Source: [Clostridium] celerecrescens 18A
GTDB lineage: Bacteria; Bacillota; Clostridia; Lachnospirales; Lachnospiraceae
NCBI RefSeq assembly: GCF_002797975.1
Contig: NZ_PGET01000001.1
Coordinates: 3,665,501-3,729,500 of the forward strand
DNA length: 64,000 nt
Direction of reading: 5' to 3'
A program made the translations under genes and the position numbers. Shown one piece after another: positions 1 to 8,070 of the stretch. Below the pieces are notes generated by a model. The model saw only the letters and a list, made by a program, of their open reading frames with translations. It was not told the DNA's origin and searched no databases. How positions within the stretch are numbered: the first letter of the stretch is position 1; each line of letters opens with the position of its first letter.

Positions 1-1042
1 CTACCACGTATTTTTCCATATTCACCGTATGTGGGCCATGGCATTTATAGCGTTTTGCCATATTGCGGGAAGCCGCAAGAATGTCCTCGGAAAAATCATG
101 GTTGAATTTCACCGCCTTTGTCTCCTCTGCAAACTCAGCGGCAATGCTGTCGCATAAGCGGATTCCCGGAATCCAAAAGAGCTCCGCCTTGGTCAGTTCC
201 AGAACTCGTTTAAAGATGATGGCCGCCGGAACCAGGAGGGTTGCGTATTCCGAATTAACTCCGAACCGTTCCTGGATCTGGTCTAAGGACATTTCCACAA
301 TCTTTTCATAAAAAAATGCAAATTCCTCTGCAGTGACCCGCTCCACAGGCTTCCCGCCGCGGCTGCCCCGGGACAGATAAAGGATGCTTTCTCCTATCCC
401 GATCAAATTTTTGATCTCCCTGTCCTTTAAGTAAACCTTGCGGAATGTATATAATTCATTATCCACCATTTCCTCGATCAGGGTATTCTGCATCTGGTTA
501 TCGACTTGTACGGTCCCCATCATTTCACGGATTCTTAAGACGCCTAACATCAGGTTATGGGTGGAAACCAAGGCATCCCTGTCAAAGAGGGAAACCTGCA
601 TGCTTCCAAAGCCCACATCCACAATGGCTGTGCCTTTTTGTATGATCTTATGGAATTCCGCATCCTTTGAGGCGATGGCCTTATAACTAATAAATCGCTG
701 CTCGGAGTTGCTGATGACCCGCACTTCAATACCGGTCCTCACCCGGATCTGATCCAGTACGATCCGGCTGTTCTTGGCTTCCCGCAGGGCACTAGTGGCA
801 TAGGCCCGGTACCCGATCACCTTATAGGACTGCATGATATCCGCAAAGTCCTTAATGACCTGACACATCTCCTCCACCAGCTCATAGCTGATCTTTCCAT
901 CATTATAGGTGTCCCTTCCAAGGGCAATGACATGACGGACATGGTCCACCTTCCGGATTCCTGTCTTAGCAGAAATCTCATAGATACCAAGCTCCAGTTC
1001 AAACGATCCCACATCTATGGCGGCAAATAATCGTATTGCCAT
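1..1042 (-). CDS. Ppx/GppA-family exopolyphosphatase / (p)ppGpp phosphatase, 3' end outside window
   Basis: I translated this from the minus strand: the frame is open from the ATG at 1042 to the window edge, about 347 residues. The start MAIRLFAAIDVGSFELE carries the DxGS phosphate-binding loop of the actin-like Ppx/GppA fold. A second motif, IVDVGFGSMQVSLF, lies near residues 145-158. The last residues visible (KRYKCHGPHTVNMEKYV) look like the start of the C-terminal helical/HD-like part. Family members hydrolyse inorganic polyphosphate or pppGpp in the cytoplasm. A GGAAAGG ribosome site precedes the ATG, 37 nt after the DUF815 gene, so the two are probably cotranscribed. Which of the two substrates is used cannot be told from sequence. 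Confidence 0.88.
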   Translation of the reverse strand, partial: MAIRLFAAIDVGSFELELGIYEISAKTGIRKVDHVRHVIALGRDTYNDGKISYELVEEMCQVIKDFADIMQSYKVIGYRAYATSALREAKNSRIVLDQIRVRTGIEVRVISNSEQRFISYKAIASKDAEFHKIIQKGTAIVDVGFGSMQVSLFDRDALVSTHNLMLGVLRIREMMGTVQVDNQMQNTLIEEMVDNELYTFRKVYLKDREIKNLIGIGESILYLSRGSRGGKPVERVTAEEFAFFYEKIVEMSLDQIQERFGVNSEYATLLVPAAIIFKRVLELTKAELFWIPGIRLCDSIAAEFAEETKAVKFNHDFSEDILAASRNMAKRYKCHGPHTVNMEKYVV

Positions 1043-1079
1043 ACCTTTCCTCCTTACTGCCCATTTGTCAGGCAGCTTT

Positions 1080-2384
1080 TTAAATATCCAAGTCTTTCTT
1101 TTCAGCTGTTCCCAAAAGGTGTGTAATAAACTGGCTTGCCGTTCTGCCTGATAAGCCTCCGTGGTTCAGTTCCCATATATTTGCTTTTGCATACAATTCT
1201 TCCAGAGACATGTTGATATCGCTGCGGGCGGCCAGCGCCCCTACGATCTCCTGGAATTCTCTTCTGTCCGGCGAGCCGTAGTAGATGGTCACACCAAAGC
1301 GGGCCACCAGGGAAAGTTTTTCCTGGACGGTGTCATTATTATGTAAATCATCATCCAGTTCCCTTTTATCACTGAATTTTTCCCGTATGAGATGCCTTCG
1401 GTTGGAAGTGGCATAGATCAGCACATTACTCGGCTTTTTCCCAAGGCCGCCTTCAATGATCGCCTTTAAATACTTATACTCCAACTCAGAATCCTCAAAG
1501 GATAAGTCATCCATGTAAATAATAAATTTGTAATTCCGGTCCTTTACCTGTTCCTGGACCTTTGAAAGGGATTTGAATTGATGCTTATAGACCTCAATGA
1601 TCCGAAGGCCTCTGTCATAATATTCATTGAGCACGGCTTTAATGCTGGAGGATTTTCCGGTTCCGCTGTCACCGAACAGCAGGACGTTATTGGCAGCCCG
1701 CCCGTTTAAGAAAGCCTCCGTATTTTCGATCAGCTTCTGCTTTTGGAGCTGGTAGCCGATGATGTCGTCTAAATGGACATGTTCAATGCTGGTGATAGGA
1801 AGGATCTGAGGCTCGCCGACTGCCTCCTCGATGCGGAAGGCTTTGTTAAGGCCGAACTTCCCTACTCCGAACCTGCGGTAAAACTCTGTTATCTCAGAAG
1901 CAAAAACAGTCTCATCCTCAGCTTCTTCTAGGGCTACGGCCAGTGCAACGATCTGGTCCCTGATCCTCTTATTATAGATCTTGCTGCTGCCGTCCGCCGT
2001 CTGGTAATGGGAAAGGGCGGTCCATATCCCCTCCCCGTGATTTAAACGGTCCAGTTTTCGGATGTCATGATCAAACAATTCCTTTATGACCCGGAAATCA
2101 TGAGCAGCAAGTTCATTTAAAGTCCCTTCGATGGGGCCTACGATCTCACAGGAGGTACTATAGGCATTTTCATTGTTCGCAAGGCAGAATGCTAAAAAAC
2201 AATGCCAGAGATTCCCCTCAAAGCCATAGGAAGCCGCCAGCTCAATGAGCTGACTGGCGCAGGCATAGGAATCCGGCATTGTTTCTCTTTCCGACCCCGT
2301 TTCCAGGCTCAAAAGCCCGGCGATCTTGTCAAAAAGTTCACGATGATTCAGATTACGGTATAAAATCAATTCCTGGGATTTCAT
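1080..2384 (-). CDS. DUF815-family P-loop ATPase
   Basis: This is a 434-residue protein of the DUF815 family, AAA-like ATPases of unknown role common in clostridia. A Walker A motif (GDSGTGKS, about residues 238-245) is followed by a Walker B-like stretch (FIIYMDDLSF) and a sensor-like YATSNRRHL. The frame opens upstream at 2438, but the ATG at 2384 is preceded by AGGAGGCAAATT, a far better ribosome site, so I start there. No signal peptide or membrane segment is visible. It sits between pheA and a Ppx/GppA gene; the neighbours do not reveal its substrate. Confidence 0.88.
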   Translation of the reverse strand: MKSQELILYRNLNHRELFDKIAGLLSLETGSERETMPDSYACASQLIELAASYGFEGNLWHCFLAFCLANNENAYSTSCEIVGPIEGTLNELAAHDFRVIKELFDHDIRKLDRLNHGEGIWTALSHYQTADGSSKIYNKRIRDQIVALAVALEEAEDETVFASEITEFYRRFGVGKFGLNKAFRIEEAVGEPQILPITSIEHVHLDDIIGYQLQKQKLIENTEAFLNGRAANNVLLFGDSGTGKSSSIKAVLNEYYDRGLRIIEVYKHQFKSLSKVQEQVKDRNYKFIIYMDDLSFEDSELEYKYLKAIIEGGLGKKPSNVLIYATSNRRHLIREKFSDKRELDDDLHNNDTVQEKLSLVARFGVTIYYGSPDRREFQEIVGALAARSDINMSLEELYAKANIWELNHGGLSGRTASQFITHLLGTAEKKDLDI

Positions 2385-2444
2385 AATTTGCCTCCTAAAT
2401 GAATCAGGCAGATATGCGGGCATATCCAGTTGATTCATAAATTC

Positions 2445-2474
2445 AAGGTTGAAAGATGTTGTTCTTTCAACCTT
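2445..2474 (-). terminator. Hairpin between pheA and the DUF815 gene
   Basis: There is a perfect 11-bp inverted repeat, AAGGTTGAAAG / CTTTCAACCTT, with an 8-nt loop, 34 nt after the pheA stop. The U-run is good on the plus strand but weak on the minus strand (TGAATTTAT). It may be a partial terminator that lowers readthrough into the DUF815 and ppx genes. Confidence 0.5.
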
Positions 2475-2507
2475 TTTCCTTCTGTAAAATAATAAGCCAC
2501 ACAGCCT

Positions 2508-3644
2508 CTAATAATTTCCCAAAACCCTCATATTGCTTCCCTCTTCAGAGATTCCCTTTAAAGCATTCTGAATGGAGGCATCACTTAAATTCCCCTCAAT
2601 ATCTATGAAAAAACGGTATTCCCAGTTTCTTCCAAGGATGGGCCTGGACTCGATCATCATCATGTTGACCCCGTTATAGATAAAATTGCTAAGCATATTA
2701 TAAAGAGAACCGCTCTTATGGGGCAGTTCAAAGCTTATGCTTATTTTCCCTGCATCCTCCCGGTATACCGGATTCCTTGACAGGATGATGAACCGGGTCG
2801 TATTGTTTTTATTATGGTTGACGGAAGATTTTAAAACCTTCAGACCGTAAATTTTCCCTGCGATCTCACTGGCCACCGCCGCCTGGGCCGGATCGCCCTC
2901 CTCAAAGACCTTCTTGGCGGCTACGGCAGTATTCTCCACGCTGATCTGCCTCCAGTTCCTGTTGGCATTTAAAAATTCAGAGCATTGCATAAGGGCCTGG
3001 GGGTGGGAAAACACCGTCTGGATGTCATCCTCCTTAGCCTCCGCAAGTCCAAGCAGCGCATGGTCCACGGAAAGGAAGGTTTCCGCCACAATGTAATTGT
3101 GGTATTTTATAAGTAAGTCATAATTATGGGTGACAGCCCCTGCAGAGGAATTCTCAATGGGCAGAACCGCATAATCTGCCGCACCTGCCTCCACCTCTTT
3201 CATGGCATCTTCCCAGGAGTCCACATGGTATATATCTGCATTGGCTCCAAAATATTTTAGTGCCGCCTCGTGGGTGTAGGCTCCTTCCACTCCCTGATAC
3301 ACCACCCGTGCCTGATTGACAGGAAGGCTCTTTACCGGACTGAAATCATATTCCGCCTTTAATCCGTGTTCCGCCATAAGCTTGTACTGGAAATGGCGGC
3401 TGATCGTCATCATCTGGGTGAACAGCTCCCTTACCGCCTGTTTATGGAATTCATCTTCCACCATACCGGTCACGGCCTCGATCTTCTGCTCCTCCCTTTC
3501 CTTGTCATAAACCTGCTTACCTGTTTCAATCTTATATTCGGCCACCTGGCCACTAAGCGCCATCCGCTTTTCAAACAACGATACAATCTCACGGTCAATC
3601 CCGTCAAGCTGTTTTCTGATTTCCTGTAAATCCAATGTTTTCAT
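2508..3644 (-). CDS. pheA: Bifunctional chorismate mutase / prephenate dehydratase (P-protein)
   Basis: The product converts chorismate to prephenate and then to phenylpyruvate in phenylalanine synthesis. The first 85 residues are an AroQ-type chorismate mutase (LQEIRKQLDGIDREIVSLFEKR). A prephenate dehydratase domain follows (VVYQGVEGAYTHEAA, with the catalytic NNTTRF motif). A C-terminal ACT domain (SGSLYNMLSNF and the ESRP motif) is where phenylalanine feedback is expected. The length, 378-382 residues, is normal for the fusion. The upstream ATG at 3656 touches the AAGGA site directly, so the ATG four codons later is preferred, though the choice is not certain. No T-box or leader peptide was seen. 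Confidence 0.95.
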   Translation of the reverse strand: MKTLDLQEIRKQLDGIDREIVSLFEKRMALSGQVAEYKIETGKQVYDKEREEQKIEAVTGMVEDEFHKQAVRELFTQMMTISRHFQYKLMAEHGLKAEYDFSPVKSLPVNQARVVYQGVEGAYTHEAALKYFGANADIYHVDSWEDAMKEVEAGAADYAVLPIENSSAGAVTHNYDLLIKYHNYIVAETFLSVDHALLGLAEAKEDDIQTVFSHPQALMQCSEFLNANRNWRQISVENTAVAAKKVFEEGDPAQAAVASEIAGKIYGLKVLKSSVNHNKNNTTRFIILSRNPVYREDAGKISISFELPHKSGSLYNMLSNFIYNGVNMMMIESRPILGRNWEYRFFIDIEGNLSDASIQNALKGISEEGSNMRVLGNY

Positions 3645-3680
3645 GGGTCTTATCATTCCTTTTTCTTATCTGATGTGTGC

Positions 3681-4442
3681 TTAAGCCCTGTCAGAAATCT
3701 TCCCCTGGCTTTTCAGCTCTGCTTCCAGCATGGCCTTTATCTGATTCTCTACATAAGCGCCTGGGAATTTCCGAAACTCCGGTTCCAACTCCTTTGTATA
3801 AAGGGGCTTGCCAAATTCAATCGTCACCTGAGAGGGAAGCATGCGGGGAAATTGCCGTTCAAACACTTCCGCAGTTCCGGTAATTGCAACCGGTACTACC
3901 GGGCAGCCGCTTTTTTCCGCGATTTTAAGGCTTCCTTCCTTAAAAGGAATGAGGTCTAAGGGACTCTCCTCCCGGTTCCTGGTACCTTCCGGGAAGATCC
4001 AGACGGAAACGCCCCGTTTTACCTGATCGATTCCCGTGAGAATGGTCTTTAAGCCCTCTTTTAAATTCTTCCTGTCCAGAAACAGACAATTTACATACTT
4101 CATCCAGGTGGAAAGCAGAGGGATCTTCTCCATTTCTTTTTTTGCCACAAATCCCATAAGGCCGGGAACCGTCACATAACCTACAAGAATATCAAAATAG
4201 CTCCTGTGATTTCCAACGTACAAAACGGCCTGGTCTTCAGGTATATTCTCCTTTCCCTTAACCGTGATGCTCACGCCTGCCATATGAAGAATGATCCGGA
4301 AAATCCATTGGACCACCGCCAGGCTCTGGATATCCCGCTGGCGGCGGTCCTTTTTACCGGTCAGCCATTCAAAAATTATGACCGGAATGCTTAAAATCAA
4401 AAATATGATGACTGTTGCTGCTACAAGAATAAAACGTATCAT
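3681..4442 (-). CDS. plsC: 1-acyl-sn-glycerol-3-phosphate acyltransferase (PlsC family)
   Basis: This is a 253-residue membrane-associated acyltransferase of phospholipid synthesis that should make phosphatidic acid from lysophosphatidic acid. It has one N-terminal hydrophobic segment, the catalytic HX4D motif (NHRSYFD, about residues 78-84) and the acceptor-binding FPEGTRN motif. The start at 4442 is chosen because GGAGGG lies 8 nt upstream; the more distal ATG at 4463 has no ribosome site. It is 36 nt upstream of pheA on the same strand. Substrate preference within the PlsC family is inferred. Confidence 0.9.
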   Translation of the reverse strand: MIRFILVAATVIIFLILSIPVIIFEWLTGKKDRRQRDIQSLAVVQWIFRIILHMAGVSITVKGKENIPEDQAVLYVGNHRSYFDILVGYVTVPGLMGFVAKKEMEKIPLLSTWMKYVNCLFLDRKNLKEGLKTILTGIDQVKRGVSVWIFPEGTRNREESPLDLIPFKEGSLKIAEKSGCPVVPVAITGTAEVFERQFPRMLPSQVTIEFGKPLYTKELEPEFRKFPGAYVENQIKAMLEAELKSQGKISDRA

Positions 4443-4496
4443 TGGTCTAGCCCTCCATTTCATCTATTATATAAAATGGTGACTTTAATTACAATA

Positions 4497-4967
4497 CTAC
4501 CCGCCTTTCTTTTTTGTAATTTGTTCAAACAACAGTCCTGTGGCAAACCACAGTGGTGCAAAGTCCAGACGGATCAGTCCGTCTATGTTGGAGTTTCGTC
4601 CCGTATAATCCCACGGACACATCCCTCTGCCCCGCAAAAGGGAGCCGGCAAAATATTCCGCCACAAAAATGAGAACCATGTAAAGAAATCCATGGCGGAT
4701 AGCAAGATCCGCTCTCTTTGCCGTAAATCCAGAACCGGGATTCACCCACCGGTCAATAAGATCACCAATGGGACCTAAAAGTGCTCCGCAGCCATAAATA
4801 GGAAACATTAAAAGGGACGTCTGCCCCATAAGCCGCCAGTCTTGGCGCAAAATGGATTCCGTGGAGGTAAAGATAACCTCCAGGCACCAACCTGTCACCC
4901 CGCATTTGCAGAAATTAAGTGGCAGTTGTTTTAAGTTTAATTGTGATAGTGTTTTCATACCCTTCAT
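4497..4967 (-). CDS. Small membrane protein of the 'putative ABC transporter type IV' family (PF06541-like)
   Basis: This 156-residue protein has several hydrophobic segments (TSLLMFPIYGCGALLGP, GFLYMVLIFVAEYFAG) and a CPWDY...NIDGLIRLDFAPLWF signature. That signature matches my memory of the CmpB / 'putative ABC-transporter type IV' family common in Firmicutes. No ATPase partner is adjacent and the function is unknown; despite the family name, transport has not been shown. The start is uncertain: neither ATG near the 5' end has a well-spaced ribosome site. The N-terminal 35 residues, with three cysteines, look less conserved. Confidence 0.65.
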   Translation of the reverse strand: MKGMKTLSQLNLKQLPLNFCKCGVTGWCLEVIFTSTESILRQDWRLMGQTSLLMFPIYGCGALLGPIGDLIDRWVNPGSGFTAKRADLAIRHGFLYMVLIFVAEYFAGSLLRGRGMCPWDYTGRNSNIDGLIRLDFAPLWFATGLLFEQITKKKGG

Positions 4968-5011
4968 TATGCGCCGGTTATTGGGATATTATGTTCTTCT
5001 GTTAAAGAATT

Positions 5012-6523
5012 CTATAAAAGAGGAGACAACAATCTGCTCCCCTGTTCCTTGATCCGGATGAAAAGACTTCTCTCCTCATATACCTCTCTTGTGATCTCTT
5101 TGCACACCTTAAGATCCTCCAGGAACAGAGCTTCCAGCCTGAGGGTCGTCTCCTCGTCGTAAATTACCGCATTTACTTCAAAATTCAACTCAAAGCTTCG
5201 GATATCCATATTGGCAGTACCATAAGAACTGACCTTTCCGTCGGTCATGACCCCCTTGGAATGGAGAAACCCGTTTTCATAGGTATAGCACCTTGCCCCG
5301 GCAGATATTAGATCCCCCACATAGGAATAGGAAGCCCAGTAAACAAAGGGGTGATCCGGCTTACAGGGGATCATCAGCCTTACATCTACACCGGAACGGG
5401 CAGCTACCTGCAAAGCGGTAAGCACGGCATCATCAGGCACAAAATAAGGTGTCTGGATGTAGATATGATCCCTGGCCTTTGAAAAGAGCCGGATATAATT
5501 ATCCCGGATCTGGCGGCTCCTTGCATCCGGACCGCTTGCAATGATCTGGATTCCAAGATGTTTCCTCTCATCATTTATGTCAACCACACCAAGGAAATCC
5601 AGACAGCTTCCGTCTTCATCTTCACAAAAATATTTCATATTCCGGAACAGGTTTTCTCCTGCCGCATAATTCCAATCCAGTGCAAAGCGGATCTGAAGGC
5701 TTAGCACAGACCCTCCCTGGAGCTTTAAATGGGTGTCTCTCCAATAACCGAACCTGGTATCCTTGGAAATATATTCCCGGCCGATGTTAAAGCCTCCCAC
5801 ATATCCGATCCTGTTGTCAATGACCACGATCTTTCTGTGGTTTCTGTAGTTTACACGAAGCTGAAGCCTGCCAAGTATGGGCGGGAAAAAGATTCCTACC
5901 TTTACCCCGTTTTCCTTAAGCTGTTTCCATTTGTCCTTACGCATGAAACGCCCCCCCATACCGTCACAGAGAATGCGCACTTCAACTCCTGCTCTGGCCC
6001 GCTCTATGAGGATGGGAATTATGGAGTCAAACACTTCATCGTCCTTTATAATATAATACTGCAAGTGAATAAAATGGGCCGCATTGGAAAGCTCCATTCT
6101 CAAGTCTTTAAATTTTTCCTCACCGTCCGTAAAAATCTCAACCGTGTTGTCAACGGTCAGCACAGATCCGGAAGTCTCCAGATTATACATCACCAGATCC
6201 TCATAGTCACGGGACAAAGAGGATACCAGGCTGATATCATGGCTTTTTAAAAATTCTTCCTGATTTTTTGCGGAATAACGCACCCGGTCTTCCACTTCCT
6301 TAATCCTAAACAGCTTGCCCTTTCGCATATCCTGGCCCAAAAGCAGATAAACAAGAATACCGAATACGGGAACAAAATACAGGGCCAGGAGCCAGGTCCA
6401 GACTGCTTTGGGATCACGACGCTGGAAAAATACGATGATAATTGACAGAATCAGGTTGATATAAATCAGATGATCAATCAGCCAGTTCCAAATTTCAACT
6501 GCCTGTAAAAAAATCGTTTCCAT
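5012..6523 (-). CDS. cls: Cardiolipin synthase (phospholipase D superfamily)
   Basis: This is a 503-residue membrane enzyme that condenses two phosphatidylglycerols to cardiolipin and glycerol. Two N-terminal transmembrane helices (residues about 15-35 and 40-63, the PLDc_N region) precede two HKD catalytic motifs: H229-K231-D236 in NHRKIVVID, and HSKGVMTD near residue 420, each followed by the expected GG/GTAN glycine-asparagine stretch. The length is typical for bacterial ClsA. AGGAGGGATTTATT gives a clear start. It appears to be transcribed alone; a DUF4250 gene with its own terminator lies upstream. Confidence 0.94.
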   Translation of the reverse strand: METIFLQAVEIWNWLIDHLIYINLILSIIIVFFQRRDPKAVWTWLLALYFVPVFGILVYLLLGQDMRKGKLFRIKEVEDRVRYSAKNQEEFLKSHDISLVSSLSRDYEDLVMYNLETSGSVLTVDNTVEIFTDGEEKFKDLRMELSNAAHFIHLQYYIIKDDEVFDSIIPILIERARAGVEVRILCDGMGGRFMRKDKWKQLKENGVKVGIFFPPILGRLQLRVNYRNHRKIVVIDNRIGYVGGFNIGREYISKDTRFGYWRDTHLKLQGGSVLSLQIRFALDWNYAAGENLFRNMKYFCEDEDGSCLDFLGVVDINDERKHLGIQIIASGPDARSRQIRDNYIRLFSKARDHIYIQTPYFVPDDAVLTALQVAARSGVDVRLMIPCKPDHPFVYWASYSYVGDLISAGARCYTYENGFLHSKGVMTDGKVSSYGTANMDIRSFELNFEVNAVIYDEETTLRLEALFLEDLKVCKEITREVYEERSLFIRIKEQGSRLLSPLL

Positions 6524-6613
6524 AATAAATCCCTCCTGTCTAAGCGGTCACGATCCGCTTTATGCGGGCAATGAGGCATACCTCATAGCTTTCTATGGGA
6601 TATTTAATTGCAG

Positions 6614-6645
6614 AAAAGGACCACCGCTGTTGCGATGACCCTTTT
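6614..6645 (-). terminator. Intrinsic terminator overlapping the DUF4250 stop codon
   Basis: On the minus strand AAAAGGGTCATCGC and GCGGTGGTCCTTTT form a 14-bp stem (several G-U pairs) with an AACA loop. The stem overlaps the last bases of the DUF4250 stop codon, so the small gene ends inside its own terminator. Confidence 0.7.
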
Positions 6646-6823
6646 ATACAAACTGATTTCTCTCCCTGTTATAATGATAATCAATCGCAGCCAGAGAAAG
6701 GGTCAGGTCATTCTCCTGGATCCCAAGACTATGGCAGCATTCCTCAAGAGAAGGATAATAATCTCTTAACTGAGTATTGACATAGCTTAGTAGCATCACC
6801 GGATCTTTAGGTATATTAAACAT
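6644..6823 (-). CDS. DUF4250 family small protein, 59 aa
   Basis: This short gene, below the usual 60-codon cutoff, was read from the minus strand. It starts at 6823 after an AGGAGGAGGAAAAA site. The protein begins MFNIPKDPVMLLSYVNTQLRD, goes on with a YPSLEECCHSLGI segment and ends IDYHYNRERNQFV. This fits the DUF4250 family, small cytosolic proteins of unknown role widespread in clostridia, usually 55-65 residues (family match from memory). It has a good promoter upstream and a terminator overlapping its stop, so it looks like an independent single-gene unit. A function cannot be assigned. Confidence 0.82.
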   Translation of the reverse strand: MFNIPKDPVMLLSYVNTQLRDYYPSLEECCHSLGIQENDLTLSLAAIDYHYNRERNQFV

Positions 6824-6854
6824 TTTTTCCTCCTCCTATTCTGTTAATATATTT

Positions 6855-6883
6855 ATTCTATCATAATTATTCCCAATTGTGAA
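6855..6883 (-). promoter_or_regulatory. Sigma-A promoter of the DUF4250 gene
   Basis: Read on the minus strand: TTCACA, a 17-bp spacer, then TAGAAT, about 30 bp upstream of the ATG at 6823. Confidence 0.6.
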
Positions 6884-6987
6884 TCATTCAAAATGGGAGT
6901 TGCAGAATATTCATGGCAAAGTATCCCTGTACGAATGGAGAAATCAGTGCTACAATCAAATTTGAAATCCTTTAGGAGGTATACGGT

Positions 6988-7992
6988 ATGAAAAAAATAC
7001 TAATGCTTGGAACAGGTGGCACCATCGCCTGTAAACGAAGTGACAATGGCTTAAAGCCTCTCCTCACTACAGACGAAATCCTTTCCTATGTTCCGGAAGC
7101 ATCAGAATTCTGTCAGGCGGACAGCCTGCAGATACTCAACATAGACAGCACCAATATGCAGCCAAGCCATTGGCTTACCATGGCAGAGGCTATTGAAACC
7201 CATTATAGGGATTACGATGGTTTTGTCATCTGCCATGGCACGGACACTATGGCTTATACAGCCTCAGCCCTTTCCTACCTGGTACAGAATTCGGAAAAGC
7301 CCATTGTCATCACCGGTGCCCAGAGGCCTATTGACATGGAAAATACCGATGCCCGCACGAATTTATCAGACAGTCTCCGATTTGCCAGCGAGCCTAAGGC
7401 CCATGGGGTTACCATTGCTTTTGACGGCAAGGTGATCGCAGGCACCAGAGGGAAAAAGGAGCGTACCAAAAGCTACAATGCTTTCTCCAGCATTAACTTT
7501 CCTTATATTGCGGCGATCCAGGATGGACATGTCCTGTTTTATGTCGATGATAAGGCTTCCTGTCCCAGGCAGGTACAGTTTTTCCAAAAGCTGAATCCTC
7601 ATGTGGCATTAATGAAACTGATTCCTTCCATGGGATCAGATGTTCTGGATTTTATGGCAGAGCACTATGATGCAGTGATCATAGAATCCTTTGGTGTCGG
7701 CGGCCTTCCCTCCTATGATACCGGTGATTTTTATAAGGCCGTTAAAAAGTGGATCAATCTTGGAAAAACCGTGGTCATGGCCACCCAAGTGACCAATGAG
7801 GGAAGCGACATGTCCGTGTACGAAGTCGGACATTCCATAAAAAAGGAGCTGGGACTTTTGGAAGCCTATGATATGACTCTGGAAGCCACAGTGACAAAGC
7901 TCATGTGGATTCTGGGACAGACCAGCAGCGAAAATGAAATACGGGAGTTATTTTACCGTACCATTAACAGAGATATTCTTTGGCAGGCATAA
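6988..7992 (+). CDS. ansA: L-asparaginase, type I-like (cytosolic)
   Basis: The product hydrolyses L-asparagine to aspartate and ammonia. The 334-residue protein has the two family signatures: GTGGTIA at residues 8-14 (nucleophile Thr12) and HGTDTM at 83-88 (Thr85, Asp86). The CEVTNEGSD-like region is represented by TQVTNEGSDM. There is no signal peptide, so a cytoplasmic type I enzyme is likely. AGGAGGTATACGGT precedes the ATG. It is a single gene between divergent and convergent neighbours and shares a bidirectional terminator with clpB. Confidence 0.93.
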   Translation: MKKILMLGTGGTIACKRSDNGLKPLLTTDEILSYVPEASEFCQADSLQILNIDSTNMQPSHWLTMAEAIETHYRDYDGFVICHGTDTMAYTASALSYLVQNSEKPIVITGAQRPIDMENTDARTNLSDSLRFASEPKAHGVTIAFDGKVIAGTRGKKERTKSYNAFSSINFPYIAAIQDGHVLFYVDDKASCPRQVQFFQKLNPHVALMKLIPSMGSDVLDFMAEHYDAVIIESFGVGGLPSYDTGDFYKAVKKWINLGKTVVMATQVTNEGSDMSVYEVGHSIKKELGLLEAYDMTLEATVTKLMWILGQTSSENEIRELFYRTINRDILWQA

Positions 7993-7998
7993 AAATAC

Positions 7999-8042
7999 GG
8001 GCGCTGCAAAGGAGATGAGCGATCATCCCTTTTGCAGCGCCC
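7999..8042. terminator. Bidirectional terminator between ansA and clpB
   Basis: The long inverted repeat GGGCGCTGCAAA / TTTGCAGCGCCC has an inner GGATGA/TCATCC-type stem. The minus-strand copy is followed by GTATTTTTATG, so it best serves clpB. The plus-strand tail for ansA is weaker. Confidence 0.8.
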
Positions 8043-8070
8043 CTTAAAATAGGCGTTAGGTTTTTTTCCT

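Noticed and set aside
2385..2438. Start of the DUF815 gene at 2438
   Set aside because: No ribosome site there, whereas AGGAGGCAAATT precedes the ATG at 2384.
5729..6250. 173-codon plus-strand frame inside the cardiolipin synthase gene
   Set aside because: It is the antisense shadow of a well-supported gene and has no ribosome site or family features.
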